64,000 nt of DNA from Olsenella uli (GCF_901212655.1 NZ_CAAKON010000032.1:1-64000), one strand, 5' to 3'; positions 45,350-54,235 are shown, counted from the stretch's first letter. Numbers and translations are program-made. Notes: generated by a model not told the origin, from the letters alone.

Positions 45350-45550
45350 TACGTCTCCTTCTTGCGTCTTCCGACGCGTCAAACGGCGCTTCCGCGCCAT
45401 CCGTGCCGGATTCCTCAACTTCTGATCATCCGTGTCATTCGTCTTGACCCCTTCCAGGGTGCCCGGCACCAAATGGACAGTCTAGGGGGCGCGAGGAATA
45501 ATTATCCCCGCGCCCCCATATTCATCGGAAATGCTTCTTTATTCAGAAGA

Positions 45551-45571
45551 CTTGCAAAAGGGTCTGTCCCC
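45551..45571. repeat. Solo CTTGCAAAAGGGTCTGTCCCC motif
   Basis: This 21-bp sequence matches, in opposite orientation, the ends of the element at 41772-41887 and the motif at 31415. It lies in the 253-bp gap between the RGG-protein and aminotransferase genes. Confidence 0.6.
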
Positions 45572-45602
45572 CATGGCAAGCTCGGGTGTCCTTAATGGCA
45601 CG

Positions 45603-47279
45603 CTACTGGCGGTAGGTGCTGAGGAAGTCGGCGATGTCTTCCATGCACTCGCGCAGCACGCGACGACGCGGCAGGTAGACCACGCGGAAGTGATCTGGCT
45701 TGCCCCAGTTGAAGCCCTTGCCCGGCACGATCAGCACGCGCTTCTCGTGCAGCAGATCCAGCGCAAACTGCTCGTCGTCCGTGATGCCAAAGCGCTCGAT
45801 GTCAATCTTCGGGAAGATGTAGAACGCCGCCTTGGGCTTCACGGCCGTGATGCCGTCAATCTCGTTGAGGCCCTTGTACACGCAGTCGCGCTGCTCGTAG
45901 ATGCGGCCGCCCGGCACGATGTAGTCGTTCACGCTCTGGTGGCCCCACAGGGCGGTCTGCACGATGGACTGCGCCGGCACGTTGGAGCACAGGCGCATGT
46001 TGGAGAGCATGTTGATGCCCAGAATGAGGTCGCGGGCGCAGCGCTTGTTGCCCGAGAGCACCATCCAGCCGATGCGGTAGCCGGCGATCATGTGGCTCTT
46101 GGAGAGGCCCGAGAACGTCACACAGAACAGGTCCGGCGCCAGACTGGCGATGGAGACGTGCTCGAGGCCGTCCATGACGAGGCGGTCATAGATCTCGTCG
46201 GAGAAGATGATGAGCTGATTCTCGCGCGCCACCTGGACAATCTCCTCGAGCACCTCACGCGGGTAGAGGGCGCCGGTGGGGTTGTTGGGGTTGATGATGA
46301 CGATGGCCTTCGTGCGCGGGGTCACCTTGGCACGGATATCGTCGATGTCGGGGTACCACTCGGCCTGCTCGTCGCAGAGGTAATGGACGGGTGTGCCGCC
46401 GGCGAGGGTGGCGCAGGCGGTCCACAGCGGGTAGTCAGGGCTGGGGATGAGGATCTCGTCGCCGTTGTCCAGCAGCGCCTGCAAGGACAGGTTGATGAGC
46501 TCGGAGACGCCGTTGCCGGTGTAGATGTCGTCCATGCCCACGTTGGGCAGCTGCTTGATCTGGGCGTACTGCATGATGGCCTTGCGCGCGGAGAAGAGGC
46601 CGCGCGAGTCCGAGTAGCCCTCGCACTCGGGCAGCTGGTAGCGCATGTCCTGCACAACCTCGTCGGGTGTGCGGAAGCCAAAGGGCGCGGGGTTGCCGAT
46701 GTTGAGCTTGAGGATGCGCGTGCCCTCGGCCTCCATGCGGGCCGCCTCATCCACGACGGGGCCACGGACGTCATAGAGCACGTTGTCGAGCTTTGAGGAC
46801 TTCTTGAACTGACGCATGGAGATGCTCCCTTGGGTGGAGGTGTGATGGGAATCGGCCGCGGGCGACGCGCCCGGGGTCGCGGCTGCAGGCCGCGCAGTAG
46901 CTCGCTCGCCATCGGGCTTCGGACCGTCGCCGCGAGCCTTCTGCCCGTCGGCGTTGGTGGCCGACCCGTCGCTGGCGCCCTCGGGGGCACGGCCATCATC
47001 CGCCGGCCCAAGACAACCGTCGCCCTTTGGCCCTTCGCCAGCACCCGCCGGCTCAAAGTCGCCCGCTCCCTCGCGCAGCCATGCCTCGGGAACGTCGAGG
47101 ATGCGCGCGAGCAGCGCGGCGGGGGCCGGCCTCGGGACGGTCTTGCCGCTCACGTATTGGCTTACCTGGCTCTTGCCAAGGTGGCCGCCCGCCTCTGCGG
47201 CGGCGCGGACGAGGTCGGACTGCTTGAGGCCGCGAGCCTCCATCGCGGCTCTCAGCCGGGATGCGAACTCGTTTTCCAT
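45603..47279 (-). CDS. XRE-type DNA-binding domain fused to alanine-type aminotransferase
   Basis: A 558-residue fusion. Residues about 5-70 are an XRE helix-turn-helix (LRAAMEARGLKQSDLVRAAA and LGKSQVSQYVSGKT). Residues about 75-150 are a low-complexity linker. Residues from about 155 form a class I PLP aminotransferase of the AlaA type, with NPNNPTGALYPREVL, the PLP-Lys box TFSGLSKSHMIAGYRIGW and C-terminal Arg-rich FRVVYLPRRR. An internal ATG at 46817 with a GGGAG site could also yield the enzyme alone (405 residues). Upstream DNA has repeated AAGTTCAAT sites, suggesting autoregulation. Confidence 0.85.
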   Translation of the reverse strand: MENEFASRLRAAMEARGLKQSDLVRAAAEAGGHLGKSQVSQYVSGKTVPRPAPAALLARILDVPEAWLREGAGDFEPAGAGEGPKGDGCLGPADDGRAPEGASDGSATNADGQKARGDGPKPDGERATARPAAATPGASPAADSHHTSTQGSISMRQFKKSSKLDNVLYDVRGPVVDEAARMEAEGTRILKLNIGNPAPFGFRTPDEVVQDMRYQLPECEGYSDSRGLFSARKAIMQYAQIKQLPNVGMDDIYTGNGVSELINLSLQALLDNGDEILIPSPDYPLWTACATLAGGTPVHYLCDEQAEWYPDIDDIRAKVTPRTKAIVIINPNNPTGALYPREVLEEIVQVARENQLIIFSDEIYDRLVMDGLEHVSIASLAPDLFCVTFSGLSKSHMIAGYRIGWMVLSGNKRCARDLILGINMLSNMRLCSNVPAQSIVQTALWGHQSVNDYIVPGGRIYEQRDCVYKGLNEIDGITAVKPKAAFYIFPKIDIERFGITDDEQFALDLLHEKRVLIVPGKGFNWGKPDHFRVVYLPRRRVLRECMEDIADFLSTYRQ

Positions 47280-47296
47280 GCCCACCTCACTCCACA

Positions 47297-47430
47297 AAGT
47301 TCAATATCTGCTAATAAATTGAACTTCCCAGAACCTCGGGGCTCCTTAAGTTCAATTTATCGACACTCTACCACACAGGATATTGAACTTCGTGGACAAA
47401 CCAATGGAAATGAGTTCAATGGTTCAATTT
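47297..47430. promoter_or_regulatory. Array of AAGTTCAAT operator half-sites
   Basis: At least five copies of (A)GTTCAAT(A/T)T occur in alternating orientation: about 47297, 47317 (inverted), 47348, 47379 (inverted), 47412 and 47422. They form two imperfect palindromes between the XRE fusion and the divergent membrane gene. Confidence 0.65.
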
Positions 47431-47594
47431 CCATCGATTCGCCCGATTCGGGGGAGTACCGCGAGGGCATCGCGAAAACGGCGAGGGAGGCGTCTCGGAA
47501 AGCATCGCGCAGGAGGGGCGTCACGGAAATCGACGCAGGGAGCGTTTGTGCCGAGGGATATACTGTCCTCCACAACGGGTGGAGGGAAAAGCTC

Positions 47595-48491
47595 ATGGAC
47601 AACCACATCACGACGGAAGACTCCGAGGCAGGAAGCCCCGACACGCGCCGTCCCGCCTGGAGCCTGGGGTTCAAGGCGTTCCTCGTCATCGCGGCGCTCG
47701 CCCTCGCAGGCGGGTCCATGTTCATGGCGCAGTTCGTATCGCTGAACGAGGTGTCGACGCAAGGCATGCTCGTGGCCGGTCTCGGCGGGGCGCTCGTCGT
47801 TCCCTACCTGTGTCTCTACGCACGCCTCATCTGGCGCTCCACCCTCGCTGACCTCGATGACGACGCCACCCTGCTCTCCTGGGTCCGCCGCCTGCGCGCC
47901 TGGCGGTTCGGCATCGTTGTGATCTGGGCGCTCGTGGCGCTGCCCGTGGCGGTCCCCTTCGTGAGGTCACGCATCCTGACCTCCTATCCCGAGGCGGTCG
48001 TGGGCGACACCATCAACGCGGTCTGCCTCGCGGTCGAAATCTCGCTTGGCATCGGCTTCATCATCGCCGTCGCGGTGGGCGCCGCCGGCTATGGCGTGTC
48101 CACCTCGGCGCTACGCCACATCCGCTCCCGCGTTCCCAGAACCGTTCCCGAGGGAGAAAAGCTCCAGCCAGGCCAGGCGAACTCGTACCTGCCCGAGCAG
48201 GTGGCCGCCCTGCGCACGCGCGTGGGCACTGACGCCCGGCTCTCGTTCTCCTTCACCTGGAACGAGCCGCTCGACCTCGAGGGAAATGCCAGCAAGAGCA
48301 AGAGCGCCAAACGCCGTCGCAAGCGCCAGGGAACGAGCGCCACAGGCAACCCCCGCGCCGACGCCATGGCGGAGATTGCCCAGAGCGCCTCGGTCTCGCA
48401 CCTGCGCCTGTTCGCGTACTGCTTCGTCGCGTTCATTGTCTGGGTGGCCGCCTACATCACGCTCGGCATCGTGTTCGGGTTCCTGGAGTAG
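47595..48491 (+). CDS. Membrane protein of unknown function
   Basis: A 298-residue protein that I do not recognise. It has four predicted helices: a pair near residues 27-75 (FKAFLVIAALALAGGSMFMA and GMLVAGLGGALVVPYLCLYA), one or two around 110-170, and a C-terminal helix. Between them is a cytoplasmic loop with a Lys/Arg-rich patch (SKSKSAKRRRKRQG). DUF2975-like topology is possible but I cannot confirm it. ATG 47595 follows GGAGGGA. It is divergent from the XRE-aminotransferase fusion and shares its operator array. The last codons are tandemly duplicated. Confidence 0.65.
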   Translation: MDNHITTEDSEAGSPDTRRPAWSLGFKAFLVIAALALAGGSMFMAQFVSLNEVSTQGMLVAGLGGALVVPYLCLYARLIWRSTLADLDDDATLLSWVRRLRAWRFGIVVIWALVALPVAVPFVRSRILTSYPEAVVGDTINAVCLAVEISLGIGFIIAVAVGAAGYGVSTSALRHIRSRVPRTVPEGEKLQPGQANSYLPEQVAALRTRVGTDARLSFSFTWNEPLDLEGNASKSKSAKRRRKRQGTSATGNPRADAMAEIAQSASVSHLRLFAYCFVAFIVWVAAYITLGIVFGFLE

Positions 48492-48534
48492 CACCCATGC
48501 GAACTCGGGTTCCTGGAGTAGTGCCCATGCGAAC
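48475..48534. repeat. Tandem 30-bp duplication over a stop codon
   Basis: The 30-bp unit TCGGGTTCCTGGAGTAG... at 48475-48504 contains the final codons and stop of the membrane gene. It is repeated at once at 48505-48534 with two mismatches. Confidence 0.8.
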
Positions 48535-48626
48535 ACGAGACCGCCGGCCATAGCCCACCGCCACACGCGAGTCCGGCGTCGCGAACCCCGTTGCATGCGG
48601 GGCCGGGGGCCACCGCTATGCCTCGC

Positions 48627-49043
48627 CTACACCAGCTTGCCGGCGCAGTGGTCGACGCCGTGTTGCACGCACTCGGCCACCCAGTTGTGGTATTTGCGCG
48701 TGCGGGAGACGAGCTTGCCGTCCACGAGAGCGTCGAACTTGACGCGAATGAGCTGGAAGCGCTTCACCTCGGAGACGTTCTCGAGCGACAGGCAACCCTC
48801 GGTTGCCTTGTACGGAGCCATGAAGGCAACGATCTTGGGATTGAACATGACCGCAGGGCCGTTCGTGCTCTGGAACGCGATGATCGCCTTCGTGGAGCCA
48901 ATCTGGTTGGCAGCGAGGCAGGCGCAGTCGTCCAGCGACGCCATCGTGTCGAGCAGGTCCTGCGCCACCTCGGCATCCTCCGCCGTTGCAGGCTCCGCCG
49001 GCTTGCTCAGGAACTCCTCGTCCTTGACGATCTCCTTGATCAC
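48627..49043 (-). CDS. Peptide deformylase-like protein lacking the catalytic Glu
   Basis: A 138-residue protein of the deformylase fold. Motif I reads CLAANQIGS (normally GxGxAAxQ). Motif II is EGCLS with the metal Cys. Motif III reads VQHGVDHCAG, where the expected H-E-x-x-H is H-G-V-D-H, so the catalytic Glu is replaced by Gly while both His ligands remain. A metal could bind, but normal deformylase activity is unlikely. The GTG at 49043 (then IKEIVKDEEF) matches the usual deformylase N-terminus. A second, canonical def gene elsewhere would be expected. Confidence 0.8.
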   Translation of the reverse strand: MIKEIVKDEEFLSKPAEPATAEDAEVAQDLLDTMASLDDCACLAANQIGSTKAIIAFQSTNGPAVMFNPKIVAFMAPYKATEGCLSLENVSEVKRFQLIRVKFDALVDGKLVSRTRKYHNWVAECVQHGVDHCAGKLV

Positions 49044-49198
49044 GTGTGCACCCTTCACTCGGATATAGTTTGCGACCCTTGATGATACGAGATTGGGGCC
49101 CACTCACGCGAGACCCACCGCAACAACCCCGCAAAAGGCATGGCCCACGCGCGGCAACGCCACGTATTCAGGAATGTTGAAAAAGGAACCGCCTCCAA

Positions 49199-49891
49199 TT
49201 ACACAGGAACCGCGCGACATGTGTCCGTGTAGGCCCCGGCTACTCCGATGACATCATAGAGAAGGTTGAGGAAGTAGCTCTCGCTCCATTCGCGGTGCAG
49301 AAAGCCCCAGGCTCCATCCTTGCGAGCCAAGATCGTGACCTTGTCCTCGCCCCGAATCGAGCATTCCGCTTTCGCCGGAGCCTTGTCATAGAGTGTCGCC
49401 TTTCCCACCTGCATCCACCGGCCGTCCACGCAGGCAATTCTCATGGACACGGTCCCGCGCCTCCAGTTGCGCCTCTTGCAGACCGTTGGCGCATGCACCA
49501 GCAGCTCCTCCCCCGTGAAGAGGTCGAGCAGACGCGCATCTTCAGACGCCAGGAGCTTCTCGCAGATGGCAAAGCGCGAGAAGCGCTGCGTTGTCGCCAC
49601 CTGCGCGAGGCGGTGCACGCTCTCCTCGTCGATTCTCGTCGGGGGCTCCGCCACATAGCACTCAAGAGGCGTGCATCCGTCCGCGAGGTCAAACTCGAAC
49701 AGGAACCACTCCGTGAAGCAGAGATTGATGAGCACGATGTCGTTGGGGTCGGGGGCCTCGTCGTAATAGGCGCGGGGATTCACGAGGCGGGAGAACTCGT
49801 CGCGCGAACGCTCGAAGTACGGTTTGCTCCTGTCTGCCCACCGCTTGTAGACCCCCAATATGTCCTCGTCCACGCGCTGATACAGGTCCAT
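49199..49891 (-). CDS. Hypothetical protein
   Basis: A 230-residue protein I cannot assign. It is soluble, rich in aromatic and acidic residues, with no Cys-rich motif or membrane segment. The N-terminal half (AYYDEAPDPNDIVLINLCFT, then EWFLFEFDLADG) suggests a SEC-C-independent plant- or phage-type accessory fold, but nothing is firm. The coding pattern, GC3 and length support a real gene. ATG 49891 has a GGGGAGG-type ribosome site. It stands between the deformylase-like gene and a 380-bp gap. Confidence 0.6.
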   Translation of the reverse strand: MDLYQRVDEDILGVYKRWADRSKPYFERSRDEFSRLVNPRAYYDEAPDPNDIVLINLCFTEWFLFEFDLADGCTPLECYVAEPPTRIDEESVHRLAQVATTQRFSRFAICEKLLASEDARLLDLFTGEELLVHAPTVCKRRNWRRGTVSMRIACVDGRWMQVGKATLYDKAPAKAECSIRGEDKVTILARKDGAWGFLHREWSESYFLNLLYDVIGVAGAYTDTCRAVPV

Positions 49892-50248
49892 ACGCCTCCC
49901 CTTTCAAGACGAGGCGCCCACCATTGGGCCGACCGCGCAACGATGCCGAGGCGCAGCCTCGCTCCCGACGGAGCGGCCTCACCTCGAGCCTATGGGCGGC
50001 CCCACGGGCGGCAGAAAGAAATGCCGGAAACCCGTCCTGGCGCAAACGCAAATCAAACTGACACCAAACAAGAAAGGGGCGAAAAGCCTCACGTTTTGAC
50101 AGGCCTCCAAGGCGGCACAGCATCCAGGAGTGCATACATTGCAGGTAAGAGGCCCTATCCATGCAACGGGAATTTGTTCCGCCGGCCTAAGCAAACGTCA
50201 CCGCAACGGCAAGCCACAACAGCGAGCAGCAGCCCGACCATCTTCACA
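49892..50248. other. Non-coding gap
   Basis: This gap lies upstream of the hypothetical gene at 49199. It contains no recognisable gene, RNA or long repeat; base composition is lower in GC from about 50030 to 50210, where a promoter could lie. Confidence 0.4.
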
Positions 50249-50283
50249 GTCTCCTACCGAGGACGCACGGTCTCCTACCGAGG
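50249..50283. repeat. 21-bp tandem duplication over the rsmJ stop
   Basis: GTCTCCTACCGAGG occurs at 50249-50262 and 50270-50283. The second copy holds the rsmJ stop codon and last codons; the first lies just downstream on the minus strand. Confidence 0.7.
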
Positions 50284-50967
50284 CGGAACCAGCACGTCGT
50301 AACGCACAGCCTTGCCAGAGAGCGAGTAGCTCGGCTTCACGCCGGCGAGCGCGGGTCCCTTGACCGGCCGCTTGATAACCACCTTGCGCGGCGAGGCCGC
50401 GAGCGCTGCTCCCAGCAGCTCCTCCTGCTCGCCGCAGGGAGGCTCGAGCTGATGGATGAGCTGGAACTTCTTCTTCACCGCCGCGCTCTTGCGGCGCTCG
50501 GGAAACATCGGGTCCAGGTAGACCACATCAGGAGGCTCGGGAAGCGAGTGCAGCACCTCGATGCTGTCGCCCTCGGCCACGCGCATGCGGGCGACCACCG
50601 CCGCGAGCGCAGGGTCTGCCGCCGCCCGCTCAAGCGCGTCCTTAAGCAGGGCGGCAACCACCTCGTCCCGCTCGCAGAGCAGGACGCTGAAACCCGCGGC
50701 GGCAAGCAGTAGCGAGTCCTCGCCAAGGCCCGCCGTGGCGTCAACGGCAACCGGCGCGTCCACCCCCTTGACCTTGGCCGCCCGAACCAACAACTCGCGA
50801 GAGAGCCGGTCGCGCCTCAGGCGCGGCAGCATGCGGGAGAAGTCTCCCCGCAGCACCATGTTGCCGCCAACCAGCGCGAGACCAGCTTCGTCGCGCGTGA
50901 GGCGCGGAGCCGCGACGGCAGCGTCGGCCGTCCCGCCCCCAGCCTTATGACTCTCGCGTTCGCCCAT
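50275..50967 (-). CDS. rsmJ: 16S rRNA m2G1516 methyltransferase-like (RsmJ)
   Basis: A 230-residue SAM methyltransferase. It shows the SAM-binding block VDATAGLGEDSLLLAAAGFS, the catalytic motif DVVYLDPMFPERRKSA and the downstream KKKFQLIHQL, all characteristic of RsmJ, which methylates G1516 of 16S rRNA. ATG 50967 (MGERESHKAGGG) follows a GGAGGT site; upstream in-frame codons are Arg/Ala-rich and unlikely to be translated. Single gene. The C-terminal codons are partly duplicated downstream. Confidence 0.9.
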   Translation of the reverse strand: MGERESHKAGGGTADAAVAAPRLTRDEAGLALVGGNMVLRGDFSRMLPRLRRDRLSRELLVRAAKVKGVDAPVAVDATAGLGEDSLLLAAAGFSVLLCERDEVVAALLKDALERAAADPALAAVVARMRVAEGDSIEVLHSLPEPPDVVYLDPMFPERRKSAAVKKKFQLIHQLEPPCGEQEELLGAALAASPRKVVIKRPVKGPALAGVKPSYSLSGKAVRYDVLVPPR

Positions 50968-51249
50968 CCATACCTCCACGCGCAAACGAGCTTCAGCCCG
51001 TCCGCCTGCCGCCTCGCGCCCATCCATGCCCGCGGGTGCCCACTTGCCCACCGGCCATCCCGCGCCCGCATTCGCCCGCAAGCGTCCCATCCGCCAGCCG
51101 CCTCGCAAGCACGCGCACGCAAGCGCCCGCGCCGGACGATCTCGCACCCGCGCGCCCCTTAACCTGTAAGACCTTACCCATACTACGCGACGAAGCGCCC
51201 CCGGCCACGCCGCAAGTCGTATCCTGAGCAGCCAAAGGAGGGAACCACC

Positions 51250-52044
51250 ATGAACCTACGGGAACCCATTGACGCCACAGCCCAGGATTCCAGCATCGAC
51301 GCCGAGGCCAGGGCCTACGCTAACAAGCCCATCTTCTTCCAGGTGAGCACGCTCAACGCCCTCATGATGGGCAACTTCGACGGAGCCGTCACCGTTGGTT
51401 GCCTCAAGCGCCACGGCGCCTGGGGCATCGGCACCTACGAGGGACTCGACGGCGAGGCCATCATCTGCGACGGCCACGCCTACAACGCCCACTACAGCGG
51501 GTCTGCCAGCGAGTACCCCAACACCAACCGCCTCGCCTTTGCAACGGTGGCCAACTTCACGGGCCGCGCCGGAAGCGTGTGTCTCGACACCACCGGCAGC
51601 CTCGACGAGGCAAGGGCCGAGCTCGAGCGCAGGCGCCGTGCCTACGACGACAACGACAACGCTTGGGCGCTCGTCGCCCTGCACGGCACATTCCCCCACG
51701 TTCGCGTGCGCAGCTGCAAGAAGTGCGAGACCAAGCCCTACCCCACCTTCCCCGAGCTCGCCAGCGACCAGCATGAGCATGCCTACGAGCACGAGCATGG
51801 ATGGGCGATTGGTGTCTGGACCCCCGCCTACCTGCAGGGAATCAACCTGCCGGGGTGGCACCTGCACTACCTCTCGGACGACCACGCTCGCGGCGGGCAC
51901 CTCCTTGAGCTCTCCGTTGACAAGGCCGAGGGCAAGCTCGAGACGTATTGCCGCTTCGAGATGGCCCTCCCCACCAACGAGGAGTTCAACAAGCTCGACC
52001 TCAGCGAGGATCTTGCCCAAGAGACCAAGGCCGTAGAGGGCTAG
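51250..52044 (+). CDS. alsD: Alpha-acetolactate decarboxylase
   Basis: A 264-residue enzyme converting 2-acetolactate to acetoin. It shows the family opening FFQVSTLNALMMGNFDGAVT, GIGTYEGLDGEAIICDGHAY, and the zinc-ligand block GINLPGWHLHYLSDDHARGG with paired His. The ATG at 51250 follows AAAGGAGGG. The normal partner, acetolactate synthase (alsS), is not adjacent. Two His/Glu clusters (DQHEHAYEHEHG) sit in a loop near residue 180, unusual for the family and possibly a surface metal-binding patch. Confidence 0.9.
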   Translation: MNLREPIDATAQDSSIDAEARAYANKPIFFQVSTLNALMMGNFDGAVTVGCLKRHGAWGIGTYEGLDGEAIICDGHAYNAHYSGSASEYPNTNRLAFATVANFTGRAGSVCLDTTGSLDEARAELERRRRAYDDNDNAWALVALHGTFPHVRVRSCKKCETKPYPTFPELASDQHEHAYEHEHGWAIGVWTPAYLQGINLPGWHLHYLSDDHARGGHLLELSVDKAEGKLETYCRFEMALPTNEEFNKLDLSEDLAQETKAVEG

Positions 52045-52067
52045 GAGAGCCCACGTCCCAGGCGCAT

Positions 52068-53681
52068 CTAGAACGTCACGTTGCCAAACTCGGCCAGGCG
52101 CAGGTTCTCGTTGTGCTCCACCGCCCAGTCCAGGCTCCACGGACGCGTGAAGAGCAGCAGCCGGTGGCCGCGCATGTCCTCCACCTTGCAGGTGTCGCGC
52201 GTGAGGTCGAGCGAGGCCAGGTCCAGCTCCTCCGGGTCGTTCTCCACCCAGCGGATGATCTCGTATGGCAGGGCCCTGCGGTCGACCTCGACCTTGTACT
52301 CGCTCTTGAGGCGCTGCTCGAGCACCTCGAACTGCAGCACGCCAACCACGCCCACGATGACGCTCTCCATGCCGGAGCCCACCTCGCGGAAGATCTGGAT
52401 GGCACCCTCCTGGGCAAGCTCCTCCATGCCCTTCACGAACTGCTTGCGGCGCAGGGTGTCCACCTGGGTGATGCGCGCAAAGTGCTCGGGCGCAAAGGTG
52501 GGAATGCCCGCGTAGCGCACGCGGCGCTTGCCGGCGCACAACGTGTCTCCGATGGAGAAGATGCCCGGGTCGAACAGGCCCACGATGTCACCCGCAACGG
52601 CACGGTCTACCGTGGAGCGGTCGTCGGCCATCATCGAGGTGCCCGTGGCGAGCTTGATCTTGCGGCCACCCTGCACGTGGAGGGCGTCCATGCCACGGTT
52701 GAACTCGCCCGAGCAGATGCGCAGAAAGGCGATGCGGTCTCGGTGGTTCTTGTCCATGTTGGCCTGGATCTTGAACACGAAGCCCGAGAAGTCGGGGTCG
52801 GTCGCCTCGATGACCTCGCCCGTCTCGGCATCCTTGTGCGCGCCGGGGCTGGGGGCCAGACGCAGGAAGTCCTTCAGGAACGGCTCCACGCCAAAGTTGG
52901 TGAGCGCCGAGCCAAAGAACACGGGCGAGAGCTTGCCCGTGGCCACGGCCCCCTCGTCAAACTCGTCGGCGGCGCCGTCGAGCAGCTCGATGTCGTCGCG
53001 CAGGTTCGCGTGGTTCTCCTCGCCGATAAGCTCGTCCATCTCGGGCGCGCCCAGCTCCGCCTCAATCTCGGCTACCCTCTTGGCAGCGTTGGCGTGGCCG
53101 TCGCCCTGGAAGGCGAGCACATGACGGCTCGCACGGTCGAACACGCCCTTGAAGTTGCGTCCCGAGCCGATGGGCCAGTTCATGGGATACGTGCCGATAC
53201 CCAGCACGTTCTCGATCTCCTCCATGAGGTCGAAGGGGTCGCGCGCGTCGTGGTCGAGCTTGTTCACGAAGGTGAAGATGGGAATGTGGCGCAGCGTGCA
53301 GACCTTGAAGAGCTTCTTGGTCTGGGCCTCGACGCCCTTGGCGCCGTCGATGACCATAACCGCGGCGTCGGCGGCCATGAGCGTGCGGTAGGTGTCCTCG
53401 GAGAAGTCCTGGTGACCCGGGGTGTCGAGGATGTTCACGAAGCGTCCGCCGTACTCGAACTGCAACACCGAGGAGGTCACGGAGATGCCGCGCTGCTTCT
53501 CGATGTCCATCCAGTCGGAGACGGCGTGCTTGGACGAGCTCTTGCCCTTCACCGAGCCGGCGGACTGGATGGTGCCGCTGTAGAGCAGCAGCTTCTCGGT
53601 AAGCGTGGTCTTGCCGGCGTCTGGGTGGGAGATGATGGCGAAGGTGCAGCGGCGGCGGATTTCCTCGGGCAGAGGGAGCAT
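52068..53681 (-). CDS. prfC: Peptide chain release factor 3
   Basis: A 537-residue translational GTPase that recycles class I release factors. It shows G1 SHPDAGKTTLTEK, the RGISVTSSVLQF switch, G3 DTPGHQDFSEDTYRTL and G4 NKLDHDARDP, followed by the RF3-specific C-terminal half (FVKGMEELAQEGAIQIFRE). Length matches RF3. The start is at 53681 (MLPLPEEIRRRCTFAII). It is divergent from the arsC-like gene and stands alone. Confidence 0.95.
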   Translation of the reverse strand: MLPLPEEIRRRCTFAIISHPDAGKTTLTEKLLLYSGTIQSAGSVKGKSSSKHAVSDWMDIEKQRGISVTSSVLQFEYGGRFVNILDTPGHQDFSEDTYRTLMAADAAVMVIDGAKGVEAQTKKLFKVCTLRHIPIFTFVNKLDHDARDPFDLMEEIENVLGIGTYPMNWPIGSGRNFKGVFDRASRHVLAFQGDGHANAAKRVAEIEAELGAPEMDELIGEENHANLRDDIELLDGAADEFDEGAVATGKLSPVFFGSALTNFGVEPFLKDFLRLAPSPGAHKDAETGEVIEATDPDFSGFVFKIQANMDKNHRDRIAFLRICSGEFNRGMDALHVQGGRKIKLATGTSMMADDRSTVDRAVAGDIVGLFDPGIFSIGDTLCAGKRRVRYAGIPTFAPEHFARITQVDTLRRKQFVKGMEELAQEGAIQIFREVGSGMESVIVGVVGVLQFEVLEQRLKSEYKVEVDRRALPYEIIRWVENDPEELDLASLDLTRDTCKVEDMRGHRLLLFTRPWSLDWAVEHNENLRLAEFGNVTF

Positions 53682-53780
53682 GTGGGGCCTTTCTTGCGAG
53701 CGGCGCCCCGTAAGCCAGGACGCCGCGGTACAGTCAAACTCTATAAGGATACTCGCGAACGAACCGGATTGGGAAACCCC

Positions 53781-54122
53781 ATGAACATCCAGATATTCGG
53801 CACGAAGAAGAGCTTTGACACCAAGAAGGCCCAGCGCTGGTTCAAGGAGCGCCGCATCAAGTTCCAGTTCATCGACCTCAAGGAGAAGGAGATGAGCAAG
53901 GGCGAGCTGCGCTCCGTGATGCAGGCGGCAGGCGGTATCGACGCGCTGCTCAACCCCAAGGCCAAGGACGAGGACACCCTTGCGCTCATCCAACACCTGG
54001 CAGAGAGCCAACGCTTCGACAAGCTGCTCGAGAACCAGCAGGTCCTCGCCGAGCCCGTCGTGCGCAACGGCAAGCAGGCAACCGTTGGCTACAAGCCCGA
54101 GGTCTGGAACAGCTGGGAGTAG
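53781..54122 (+). CDS. ArsC/YffB-like protein without the catalytic Cys
   Basis: A 113-residue protein of the ArsC/Spx thioredoxin-like family, with the family fold around MNIQIFGTKKSFDTKKAQRW and DLKEKEMSKGELRSVM. The usual Cys (or Cys-x2-Cys) in the first loop is replaced by KKSFDTKK, so arsenate or disulfide reduction by the known mechanism is impossible. A later conserved Pro-containing loop (EPVVRNGKQATVGYKPE) is retained. It may have an Spx-like binding role. ATG 53781 follows a weak site. It is divergent from prfC. Confidence 0.8.
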   Translation: MNIQIFGTKKSFDTKKAQRWFKERRIKFQFIDLKEKEMSKGELRSVMQAAGGIDALLNPKAKDEDTLALIQHLAESQRFDKLLENQQVLAEPVVRNGKQATVGYKPEVWNSWE

Positions 54123-54235
54123 ATAGGGGTTGGGTCCGCGGAGCAATGACTACCGTCATCCCGTCGGACTTCGCTCACACACTTGCGGTGCAGCGAGCAC
54201 GCTGCCCGCTGCCATGAAGACGAGCCCGACTGCAA

